DNA of 64,000 nucleotides from the NCBI RefSeq assembly GCF_019801145.1, contig NZ_JAHVJQ010000004.1, positions 469,231-533,230 of the forward strand, written 5' to 3'. The notes beneath the pieces are model-generated. The model did not search any database and had not been told where the DNA came from. It saw only the letters and a program-made list of their open reading frames with translations. Positions 57,385 to 64,000 of the stretch are shown piece after piece. The DNA is from Leisingera aquaemixtae. Lineage in GTDB: Bacteria > Pseudomonadota > Alphaproteobacteria > Rhodobacterales > Rhodobacteraceae. A program made the translations under genes and the position numbers. The first letter of the stretch is position 1. Each line of letters starts with the position of its first letter.

Positions 57385-59844
57385 CTATTGCGCCGGGGCA
57401 AGTGCCGCGTCGGTACGCGGCAGCAGGCTGTCCGGGTCATAAGCCGGCATGCCCAGAATCCGCCCCTTGCGCGGTTTGCCAGCGATGATCACTTCGACTT
57501 CTAAGCCCGGCACACTGGCCTGCGGTTTCACATATGCAAAGGCCTGGATCTTGCCGACAGTGTGGCCATAGGCAACAGAAGCGGTTGAGCCAACGACTTG
57601 ACCATCAAGCATGACTGCCTCACCGCCGTGGCCGTCTTCCGCACCGTCCGGCTCGATCTCCAGATAGGCGCAGACCCAGGGCTTGTCCGCGTTGTTCAGA
57701 GTCTTGTCCTTGCCCAGATACTCCTTGTCGGTGCGGGCAAAACGCAGCACATCCGCCTCGGCCAGTGTCACCTCGTTGGTGAGTTCGCCTGCGCCCTTGA
57801 AGCCTTTCTCCATCCGCATCGCATTCATGGCAAAGGATCCGTAGTCGGCAATGCCATGTTTTTCGCCAGCCGTCCAAAGGGCGTCATATACCGCCAGGGT
57901 GCTGTCGCGCGGGATGTGCAGCTCCCAGCCGAGCTCACCCGCATAGGACATCCGGAAGGCCCAGAGCTTGTGACCCGCTACCTCGATCTGCTGTGCGGTC
58001 AGCCATTTGAAGCCGGCATTTGTCAGGTCTGCACCAGTGCAGGCGGCCAGGACCTCGCGGGATTTTGGGCCATTGACAGCAAGGGCGGCCCAATCGGTGG
58101 AGAGGGTTTTGATCTCCACGTCCTCGCCCGCGAGGTTCTGAGCCAGGTGGTCCAGCAGGCGCTGTTCGAAGAAGGCGGCGCAGACCAAATAGAAGCTGTC
58201 CTCGGCCAGTTTCACCACAGTGGTTTCCAGCTCGATTCGGCCGCGGCGGTTCAGCATGTGGGTCAGGGCAATGCCGCCCACTTTCTGCGGCAGCCGGTTG
58301 GCGGTCAGCCGATCCAAGAGCGCCGCGGCACCAGGGCCGGAGACCTCGACCTTGGTGAAGGCGGAGATGTCCATGATGCCTACGCATTCGCGCACGGCCT
58401 TCACTTCGGCCCCGACCATGTCATGCACCACGTTGCGCTTGAAGGAGTAGTGGTCGCGCTGCTCCACACCGTTTTTGGCAAACCAGCGCGGGCGTTCGTG
58501 GCCATAGACCTCCTCATAGACCGCGCCTTTTTCCTTTAGCCGTTCATAGAGCGGCGAGGGTTTGATCGGGCGGCCCGCCAGGCGGTTGAAATGCGGGAAG
58601 GGGATCTCGTGGCGCAGCTTGTAATCTTCATGCGCCTTGGTCACCTGCCAGTCCTTGGTGGCATAAGAGCCGAAGCGGCGCGGGTCGTATTCCCGCATCG
58701 AGATGTCGGCCGCGCCATGCACCATCCAGCGCGCCAGCTCGCGGGTCAGGCCCGGGCCCCAGCCGATGCCGATCTGGGTGCCGCAGCAGCACCAGTAGTT
58801 CTTGACGCCCGGCGCCGGGCCGATCAGCGGGTTGCCATCCGGCGGATGCGAGATCGCGCCATGCACTTCGCGCTGGATGCCGAGGTCAGCAAAGATCGGC
58901 ATCCGGTTCAGGCTTTCCTCCAGCCACGGCATCACCCGGTCATAGTCGGCATCGAACAGCCAGTTCTCATATTCCCAGGGGCAGTGGTCGTGCCAAACCG
59001 AGTTGCTGCTTTCCTTCTCGTAGATCCCGATCAGCCCGCGCTTCTGCTCCATGCGGATGTAGCCGGAGACCTGTCTGTCGTCGCGGATTACTGGCAGTTC
59101 CTTGTCTAAGCCTTCGAACTCTGGCACCGGTTCGGTCACGAAGTAGTGGTGGGTCATCGAGGTCATCGGCAGCTGCAGCCCGGACCATTCGCCCATTTGG
59201 CGGGCATAGGTGCCGCCGGCGTTGACCACATGCTCGCAGCGGATGGTGCCTTTTTCCGATTCGACGATCCATTCGCCATTGCCAGCTTGGGTGATGTTGG
59301 TGGCGCGGCAGTGGCGGATGATCCGCGCGCCCAGCTGGCGGGCGCCTGCGGCCAGTGCCATGGTAACGTTGGTCGGGTCGACGTGGCCGTCATCGGGGGT
59401 GTAAAGCGCGCTCAGAACCCCTTTGAGATTATAGAAGGGGTGCAGCTCGGCGACCTTCTCAGGCCCCACCAGTTCGATGTTGAAGCCGAGGGAGCGGCCC
59501 ACCGACAGGGTGTGGCGCAGCCAGTCCATCTCATCCTCGGTATAGGCCAGGCGGAACGAGCCGCAGCCGTGCCAGGTCACTGCTTGGCCGGTCTCTTCTT
59601 CCAGCTTCCCGGAATAAAGGCCGATGTTGTAGTCAACGCATTTGCCCAGCCCGAACGAACTGGTGGAATGGGTGATCTGCCCGGCCGCGTGCCAGGTCGA
59701 GCCCGAGGTCAGCTCGGCCTTTTCCAAGAGAACCACCTCCGGGCCCCACCCCTCGTGCGCAAGGTGATAGGCCAGGCCCACCCCCATAACACCGCCGCCT
59801 ACAATGACCACACGGGCCTGTGTGGGGAATTCCTTCTCAGCCAT
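57385..59844 (-). CDS. FAD-dependent dimethylglycine/sarcosine dehydrogenase-like protein fused to GcvT domain
   Basis: An 819-residue two-part enzyme. Residues 8-400 form an FAD/DAO oxidoreductase: RVVIVGGGVMGVGLAYHLA (dinucleotide fold) and LTSGSTWHAAGQITHS, whose His is the site of covalent FAD in dimethylglycine dehydrogenase. Residues 430-810 are GcvT/aminomethyltransferase-like (ALTHMLNRRGRIELETTVV; SYAGELGWELHIP; YGSFAMNAMRMEKGFKGAGEL) and bind tetrahydrofolate. It oxidatively removes N-methyl groups and passes them to folate. AGGAAC precedes the ATG. It is divergent from the RpiR-Rieske operon. Whether it acts on dimethylglycine, sarcosine or an N-methylproline is not visible. Confidence 0.9.
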   Translation of the reverse strand: MAEKEFPTQARVVIVGGGVMGVGLAYHLAHEGWGPEVVLLEKAELTSGSTWHAAGQITHSTSSFGLGKCVDYNIGLYSGKLEEETGQAVTWHGCGSFRLAYTEDEMDWLRHTLSVGRSLGFNIELVGPEKVAELHPFYNLKGVLSALYTPDDGHVDPTNVTMALAAGARQLGARIIRHCRATNITQAGNGEWIVESEKGTIRCEHVVNAGGTYARQMGEWSGLQLPMTSMTHHYFVTEPVPEFEGLDKELPVIRDDRQVSGYIRMEQKRGLIGIYEKESSNSVWHDHCPWEYENWLFDADYDRVMPWLEESLNRMPIFADLGIQREVHGAISHPPDGNPLIGPAPGVKNYWCCCGTQIGIGWGPGLTRELARWMVHGAADISMREYDPRRFGSYATKDWQVTKAHEDYKLRHEIPFPHFNRLAGRPIKPSPLYERLKEKGAVYEEVYGHERPRWFAKNGVEQRDHYSFKRNVVHDMVGAEVKAVRECVGIMDISAFTKVEVSGPGAAALLDRLTANRLPQKVGGIALTHMLNRRGRIELETTVVKLAEDSFYLVCAAFFEQRLLDHLAQNLAGEDVEIKTLSTDWAALAVNGPKSREVLAACTGADLTNAGFKWLTAQQIEVAGHKLWAFRMSYAGELGWELHIPRDSTLAVYDALWTAGEKHGIADYGSFAMNAMRMEKGFKGAGELTNEVTLAEADVLRFARTDKEYLGKDKTLNNADKPWVCAYLEIEPDGAEDGHGGEAVMLDGQVVGSTASVAYGHTVGKIQAFAYVKPQASVPGLEVEVIIAGKPRKGRILGMPAYDPDSLLPRTDAALAPAQ

Positions 59845-59896
59845 TTCGCCGTTCCTGATTGCAGAGTCGCTTTTCTGCTCGACAGGCTAATTCCAT

Positions 59897-59930
59897 ATTT
59901 GTACCATCGTCAATCATGAATGGCACAAAT
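59897..59930. promoter_or_regulatory. Candidate operator at the start of the second RpiR gene
   Basis: ATTTGTACCAT (59897-59907) and ATGGCACAAAT (59920-59930) form a 10-of-11 inverted repeat with a 12-base centre. It overlaps the proposed ATG (59916) and lies 53 bases from the divergent dehydrogenase start, so one bound regulator could block both directions. Confidence 0.6.
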
Positions 59931-60803
59931 GTATCATCAACTGTTTTGGAGCGCCTCACGGAAGAGTGGGATGCGCTGACCCCTGAAGCACAGAAGGCGG
60001 CCCGCTATGTGCTGGAAAACCCTGCGGATGTCGGGGTTTCCACCGTGCGCGAGATTGCCGAGGCGGCGAATGTGAAACCCAACACCTTTGTCCGCATGGC
60101 GCGGCAGGTGGGTTTTGAAGGATACGAGGATTTCCGCGCCCCGTTCCGCGAGGCGATTCGCCAGGGCGGGGTTTCCTTCCCTGACCGGGCGCGCTGGCTG
60201 CAGGATATTTCCAAGTCCGGCGAGCTGGGCGGGCTTTATGCCGATATGGTGGGCGCCGCGATCCGCAATATCGAGGAGACCTTTGCGGGTATCGATGCGG
60301 ACGGGCTGGAGGCCGCGGCGCAGGCGATCTGGCAGTCCCGGCAGGTCTTTACCCTTGGGGTTGGCGTCAACAACGCCAACGCCCGCAACTTCACCTATCT
60401 TGCCTCCACCGGCATGAAGCAGTTCCACGCTATCCCGCGGCCCGGTTCGACCGCCGTGGATGACCTTGCCTGGGCCGACAGCCAGGATGTGCTGATCGCC
60501 ATGACCTGCAAGCCCTACCGCACCGAAGTGATCGATGCGATCCGCATCGCACGCGAACAGGGGGTCACCATCGTCGGCATCTCCGACAGCCCCGCCAGCC
60601 CCGTGGTCCTGAATGCGGATCACGGTTTTGTCGTCGCGGCCGACACGCCGCAATTCTTCCCGTCATCCGTCTCGACCATCGCCCTGCTGGAAACGCTGCT
60701 CTCCTTCGTGATTGCGGTCTCCAGCGAGGAGATTGTCGAGCGGGTGGAGAAATTTCACAAACGCAGGCACCAGCTGGGCCTTTATGCGGAGGAACCTGAA
60801 TGA
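59916..60803 (+). CDS. RpiR/MurR-family transcriptional regulator heading the Rieske operon
   Basis: A 295-residue regulator. HTH_6 domain: DALTPEAQKAARYVLENPADVGVSTV and EAANVKPNTFVRMARQVGFEGYEDF. SIS domain: VFTLGVGVNNANARNFTYLAS and VTIVGISDSPASPVVLNADH. It is a paralogue of the regulator at 52973. The start is uncertain: no Shine-Dalgarno is visible before 59916, and an inverted repeat overlaps it. Its stop overlaps the Rieske gene start (ATGA), so it is co-transcribed with the genes it probably controls. Confidence 0.87.
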   Translation: MNGTNVSSTVLERLTEEWDALTPEAQKAARYVLENPADVGVSTVREIAEAANVKPNTFVRMARQVGFEGYEDFRAPFREAIRQGGVSFPDRARWLQDISKSGELGGLYADMVGAAIRNIEETFAGIDADGLEAAAQAIWQSRQVFTLGVGVNNANARNFTYLASTGMKQFHAIPRPGSTAVDDLAWADSQDVLIAMTCKPYRTEVIDAIRIAREQGVTIVGISDSPASPVVLNADHGFVVAADTPQFFPSSVSTIALLETLLSFVIAVSSEEIVERVEKFHKRRHQLGLYAEEPE

Positions 60804-61903
60804 ACGCCCCTCTGACCCATTCCCTGGAGGCACGGTATTATACCGACCCGGCCATCTTTGAGGCTGAGCGCAAGGGTCTGCTGGCCCGCACCTGGCAGTT
60901 TGCCGGCCACGCCAGCCAGCTGGAAAACCCCGGCGACTACTTCGCCTTTGAGATGGCGGGCGAAAGCCTGTTCAGCATCAAGGGGCGTGATGGCGAGATC
61001 CGCACCTTCTATAATGTCTGCCAGCACCGCGCCCACCAGTTGGTCTCGGGTGAGGGCACCACGCGGGTTGTGGTCTGCCCTTACCACGCCTGGACCTATG
61101 AGCTGACCGGCCAGCTGCGCGCCGGGCCGAACCTGAAGTCGGTGCAGGGCTTCGACAAGTCCAAGGTCTGCCTGACCGAGGTCCGCACCGAGGTCTTCCT
61201 CGGCTTCATATTCGTGAACCTCGACCCCGAGGCCAAACCGATGGATGACTGGTTCCCGGGCGTGCGCGGCGAGCTGGAAAGCTTTGTCCCCAACTGGGCC
61301 GACCTGAAACCGCTGGAATGGGTGGAGATCCCGGAAGACTGCAATTGGAAGGTCTCGGTCGAGAATTACTCCGAGTGCTATCACTGCAGCCTCAACCACC
61401 CGACCTTCTCCACCGGGGTGATCAAGCCGGAAACCTATGACATCCAGCCCCAGGGGTTCTGCCTGCGCCACACCACCGAGTGCAACGCGCTGGATCAGAT
61501 GACGTACGACATCAACTCCGGCTTCGAGAACAACGAGAAATACTCCAGCTGGTTCCTATGGCCGATGTTCTCCTTCCAGGTTTATCCCGGCAACCTGCTC
61601 AACACATACCACTGGCGCGCGGTCGATGCCGATCACGTGGTTGTCTGGCGCGGCTGGTACTCGGTCCGCGGTGAGGACAATGAAACCGTGCGCCGGATGG
61701 CGGTGCAGGACCGCGCAACCACGGTGGAGGAAGATATCCACTTGGTGGAATCGGTGCAGCGCGGCCTGAAAAGCCGCGGCTACGTTCCCGGGCCTCTGGT
61801 GGTCGATCCTTCTTGCGGAGTGAACTCGGAACACTCCATCCTGCATCTTCAGAAGTGGATGCGCGAAGCGGCAGACCGTGATCTGGCAGCAGCAGGGAAC
61901 TAA
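60800..61903 (+). CDS. Rieske non-heme iron oxygenase, betaine demethylase/GbcA type
   Basis: A 367-residue oxygenase alpha subunit. The Rieske 2Fe-2S ligands are CQH and CPYH (C-x-H-16 residues-C-x2-H) near residues 74-95. The mononuclear iron site has ENYSECYHCSLNH (H-x4-H) near 190, with an Asp in VEEDIHLVESVQRG near 312. The pattern matches the glycine-betaine (GbcA), stachydrine and carnitine oxygenase group, which removes methyl or trimethylamine groups using O2. GGAGGAA precedes the ATG. The reductase these enzymes need is not encoded in the window. A betaine substrate is inferred. Confidence 0.87.
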   Translation: MNAPLTHSLEARYYTDPAIFEAERKGLLARTWQFAGHASQLENPGDYFAFEMAGESLFSIKGRDGEIRTFYNVCQHRAHQLVSGEGTTRVVVCPYHAWTYELTGQLRAGPNLKSVQGFDKSKVCLTEVRTEVFLGFIFVNLDPEAKPMDDWFPGVRGELESFVPNWADLKPLEWVEIPEDCNWKVSVENYSECYHCSLNHPTFSTGVIKPETYDIQPQGFCLRHTTECNALDQMTYDINSGFENNEKYSSWFLWPMFSFQVYPGNLLNTYHWRAVDADHVVVWRGWYSVRGEDNETVRRMAVQDRATTVEEDIHLVESVQRGLKSRGYVPGPLVVDPSCGVNSEHSILHLQKWMREAADRDLAAAGN

Positions 61904-61911
61904 GAAAGACC

Positions 61912-63366
61912 ATGACTAAGATTGACGCCGAATGGCTGAACTTCATCGACGGCGAATGGGTGCCCGGCGGGGCAGGGTGGATCAATGTCACCAACCCGGC
62001 CAATGGCGAGCTTCTGGCCCGCCACGCGCTGGCTGATGCCGCCGACGTGGACCGCGCCGTGCAGGCCGCCCGCCGTGTGCACCTGTCCGGCGAGCTTTCA
62101 GCCCTGCGCCCGATCGCGCGGGGCCGTATGGTGCAGGCAATGGGCCGGTACCTGCTCGACAACATCGACGAGATCGCCCGCGTCCTGACCCTGGAGCAGG
62201 GAAAGCCGCTGTGGGAGGCGCGGATCGAGATCGAGGGCGCCGCGCTCTATTTCGAATACTACGGCAACCAGGCCAGCACGGTGGAGGGCCGCTCGATCCC
62301 CCTGGGCGGCGGCTATTTCGACTGGACCGAGAATGAGCCGATGGGCGTCTCCGCCCAGATCATCCCCTGGAACTACCCGGTGGAGATGACCGCGCGCTCG
62401 CTGTCCGCGGCACTCACCACTGGCAACGCCTGCGTGATCAAGACGCCCGAACTTACGCCCCTCACCAACGCCTGGCTGGCCCGCGCAGCCGAGGCCGCCG
62501 GCTTCCCGGCCGGTGCGGTTAACGTGCTCTGCGGTTACGGGCATGAGGCCGGCGCGGCGCTCTCCGGCCATCCGCAGGTCAATCAGATCGTCTTCACCGG
62601 CTCCGTCCCCACTGGCATCCGCATTGCCACCGCGGCGGCGCAGAACGTGGTGCCCTGTGTGCTCGAGCTTGGCGGCAAATCCGCTGCTATTGTCCATGAA
62701 GACGCCGACCTCGACGCGTTTGAGAACGACATCCGCTGGGGCATCTACTTTAACGCAGGTCAGGTCTGCAGCGCCATGAGCCGGGTGATCGTGCACGAAA
62801 GCCGCCACGACGAACTGGTCGAACGCGCGGTAAACGTGGCGCAAAGCCTCAGTGTCGGCCCTGGGATCGACCGGCCCGAGTTCGGTGCCAATATGGGTGC
62901 CATGGTCTCCATGCCCCAGCGCGACCGTGCCTTGGGTATTGTCCAGCAGGCCCAGGCTGACGGGGCGATCATCGCAACCGGCGGCGCGCCCGTTGGCAAT
63001 GCGGGTGCATTCCTGGCTCCGGCCGTTGTTTCCGGCATCACCCCGTCCGACAGCATCGCCAGCGAGGAGATCTTCGGCCCCGTGCTCTCAGTCCTCAAGT
63101 TCGAGTCGGATGCGGAAGCGGTCGAGATCGCCAACAGCACCGAATACGGGCTGGTCGGCGGCGTCTTCACCCGCGACCTCGACCGCGCCACCCGGTGCGC
63201 CCGCCAGATCCGCGCCGGCCAGGTCTTTGTGAACGAATGGTATGCGGGCGGCGTCGAAACCCCCTTTGGCGGCTACGGAAAGTCCGGCTACGGCCGAGAA
63301 AAGGGCCGCGAGGCGCTGTGGAACTACGTGCAGACCAAAAACATTGCAATGAAACTGAGAGGCTGA
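61912..63366 (+). CDS. Aldehyde dehydrogenase, betaine-aldehyde dehydrogenase-like
   Basis: A 484-residue ALDH. The Glu is in CVLELGGKSAAIVHED near residue 255 and the Cys in FNAGQVCSAMSRVIVHE near 287. AQIIPWNYPVEM and FTGSVPTGIRIATAAA bind NAD. YAGGVETPFGGYGKSGYGREKG is the C-terminal oligomer signature seen in betaine-aldehyde and gamma-aminobutyraldehyde dehydrogenases. It lies nine bases after the Rieske gene and probably oxidises the aldehyde formed by it. The substrate is unproven. Confidence 0.9.
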   Translation: MTKIDAEWLNFIDGEWVPGGAGWINVTNPANGELLARHALADAADVDRAVQAARRVHLSGELSALRPIARGRMVQAMGRYLLDNIDEIARVLTLEQGKPLWEARIEIEGAALYFEYYGNQASTVEGRSIPLGGGYFDWTENEPMGVSAQIIPWNYPVEMTARSLSAALTTGNACVIKTPELTPLTNAWLARAAEAAGFPAGAVNVLCGYGHEAGAALSGHPQVNQIVFTGSVPTGIRIATAAAQNVVPCVLELGGKSAAIVHEDADLDAFENDIRWGIYFNAGQVCSAMSRVIVHESRHDELVERAVNVAQSLSVGPGIDRPEFGANMGAMVSMPQRDRALGIVQQAQADGAIIATGGAPVGNAGAFLAPAVVSGITPSDSIASEEIFGPVLSVLKFESDAEAVEIANSTEYGLVGGVFTRDLDRATRCARQIRAGQVFVNEWYAGGVETPFGGYGKSGYGREKGREALWNYVQTKNIAMKLRG

Positions 63367-63367
63367 G

Positions 63368-63751
63368 ATGAGCGCTTTTGACGAAGACCTGTTCCTGAAG
63401 GGCATGGAGCAGCGCAAGGCAACCCTCGGCGCTGAGTATGTCGAAACGAACCTGGCCGCAGCGGACGACTTCACCCGCCCGTTTCAGGAAGCGATGACTG
63501 CCTGGTGCTGGGGCTTCGGCTGGGGCGATGACGTGATCGACGCCAAGACCCGCTCGATGATGAACCTTTCGATGATCGGGGCGCTGGGCAAGATGCACGA
63601 ATGGGAACTGCACTGCCGCGGCGCCATCAATAACGGTGTCACCAAGGAGGAGATCCGGGCGATTATTCATGTGATCGGCATCTATTGCGGCGTGCCCCAG
63701 GCGTTGGAATGCTTCCGCGCCGCCCGCAAAGTGCTGGAAGAGCAGGGCTGA
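63368..63751 (+). CDS. Carboxymuconolactone decarboxylase (CMD) family protein
   Basis: A 127-residue small helical protein. DDFTRPFQEAMTAWCWGFGWG, DAKTRSMMNLSMIGALGKMHEWELHCRGAINNGVTKEEI and HVIGIYCGVPQALE match gamma-carboxymuconolactone decarboxylase length and helix pattern. The CxxC of AhpD-type peroxidase members is not present. No protocatechuate genes adjoin it, so the literal decarboxylase role is doubtful; CMD proteins often serve as unknown accessory enzymes in catabolic operons. It is the last gene of the RpiR-Rieske-ALDH operon. Confidence 0.85.
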   Translation: MSAFDEDLFLKGMEQRKATLGAEYVETNLAAADDFTRPFQEAMTAWCWGFGWGDDVIDAKTRSMMNLSMIGALGKMHEWELHCRGAINNGVTKEEIRAIIHVIGIYCGVPQALECFRAARKVLEEQG

Positions 63752-63773
63752 GCGAAATGAACTGAGATTCTGC

Positions 63774-63798
63774 GGGCGGCCGGTGGGCCGCCCTTTTT
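63774..63798 (+). terminator. Terminator of the Rieske operon
   Basis: A perfect 8-base stem GGGCGGCC (63774-63781) / GGCCGCCC (63786-63793), loop GGTG, followed by TTTTT. It is a classical intrinsic terminator, 22 bases past the CMD stop. Confidence 0.92.
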
Positions 63799-64000
63799 CC
63801 TGGCCACTGCGCCCTTTGGGGGGTCGGCCTGCGTTTGCCGGGCGGCTTTGACCGGAAAGGAGCGGCGCGGGACGGGGGCTTCGGTTCTGAGATTTCGATT
63901 CCTGCGTTTTGGTCTGTGGATATCCGGCTTGAGTCTGTGGGTAAGCTGTGTTGGCGGCTGTTGGGGGCTGGGGCGGGGTTTCTGGGGTCTGGGAAGCGGG

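Noticed and set aside
60800..61903. Firm assignment of the Rieske oxygenase as carnitine oxygenase CntA
   Set aside because: The adjacent aldehyde dehydrogenase would fit, but the demethylating dehydrogenase and the enolase-family enzyme fit a betaine better, and the reductase CntB is absent. Left as a group-level call.
1..64000. tRNA, rRNA, insertion sequences, integrases, phage genes and CRISPR arrays
   Set aside because: I looked for tRNA-like cloverleaf arms, transposase motifs and spaced direct repeats on both strands and saw none. A dedicated search tool could still find a small RNA I missed.
63799..64000. Possible gene start at the right edge
   Set aside because: No open frame with a ribosome-binding site is visible after the terminator; the G/T-rich stretch near the end has no recognisable protein or RNA feature.

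Overview
The window is GC-rich, gene-dense bacterial chromosome, with about 58 protein genes, short intergenic gaps and many start/stop overlaps. I see no rRNA, tRNA, CRISPR array, insertion sequence, integrase or phage gene. The gene content (phenylacetate oxidation, BMP-type, tripartite tricarboxylate and TRAP transporters, phosphonate uptake, Rieske and dimethylglycine-dehydrogenase-like demethylation genes) and the interspersed 3'-end hairpin elements point to an alphaproteobacterium of the family Rhodobacteraceae, most likely the marine Roseobacter group (Ruegeria, Leisingera, Phaeobacter or similar). This is inferred from gene content and sequence style, not from a marker gene.

Layout. 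1-5.5 kb: start of a TauE/SafE permease at the left edge, then a minus-strand purine/nucleoside-type ABC operon (binding protein, NTF2-like protein, double ATPase, two permeases) ending in an intrinsic terminator. 5.6-10.1 kb: housekeeping genes (rimI, tsaB, a NifU-like Fe-S protein, a DsbA-fold isomerase, a universal stress protein, a class IV aminotransferase, a glyoxalase-fold protein). 10.3-16.1 kb: a phenylacetyl-CoA epoxidase operon (paaABCDE) led by a thiolase and ending in an extra diiron-type protein, with a palindromic candidate operator upstream. 16.4-19.4 kb: acetyltransferase, sulfatase, GntR regulator. 19.5-31.7 kb: a catabolic island with a class I glutamine amidotransferase, cytochrome P450, glutamine-synthetase-like ligase, 2Fe-2S ferredoxin, class III aminotransferase, IclR regulator, TctCBA transporter, aldehyde dehydrogenase and a Tm-1-like protein. 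31.9-34.9 kb: a bifunctional beta-oxidation enzyme and rpe. 35-39.9 kb: a phosphonate uptake operon (phnC, phnD, two phnE, a hexapeptide acetyltransferase) with a Pho-box-like site. 40-43.9 kb: mrp, gap, a divergent LacI regulator, a small unknown gene. 44-52.8 kb: one long minus-strand operon (N-formylglutamate amidohydrolase family, TRAP transporter with a DUF4336 gene inside, glutamine-synthetase-like ligase, aldehyde dehydrogenase, iron alcohol dehydrogenase) divergent from an RpiR regulator. 53.9-63.75 kb: a small exported protein, ridA, an aminotransferase, an enolase-superfamily enzyme, an FAD/GcvT demethylating dehydrogenase, and a second RpiR regulator heading a Rieske oxygenase, aldehyde dehydrogenase and CMD-family operon.

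How the genes work together. The theme is scavenging of nitrogen- and phosphorus-containing small molecules. Two separate clusters each combine a glutamine-synthetase-like ligase with redox enzymes, a dedicated transporter and a local regulator. That is the logic of known gamma-glutamylation pathways for amines. One appears to use P450 chemistry, the other alcohol and aldehyde oxidation followed by a possible deglutamylation step. The right-hand cluster looks like demethylation of a betaine-type osmolyte. These substrate assignments are inference. Start sites are often decided by visible Shine-Dalgarno sequences, and several are GTG or TTG.
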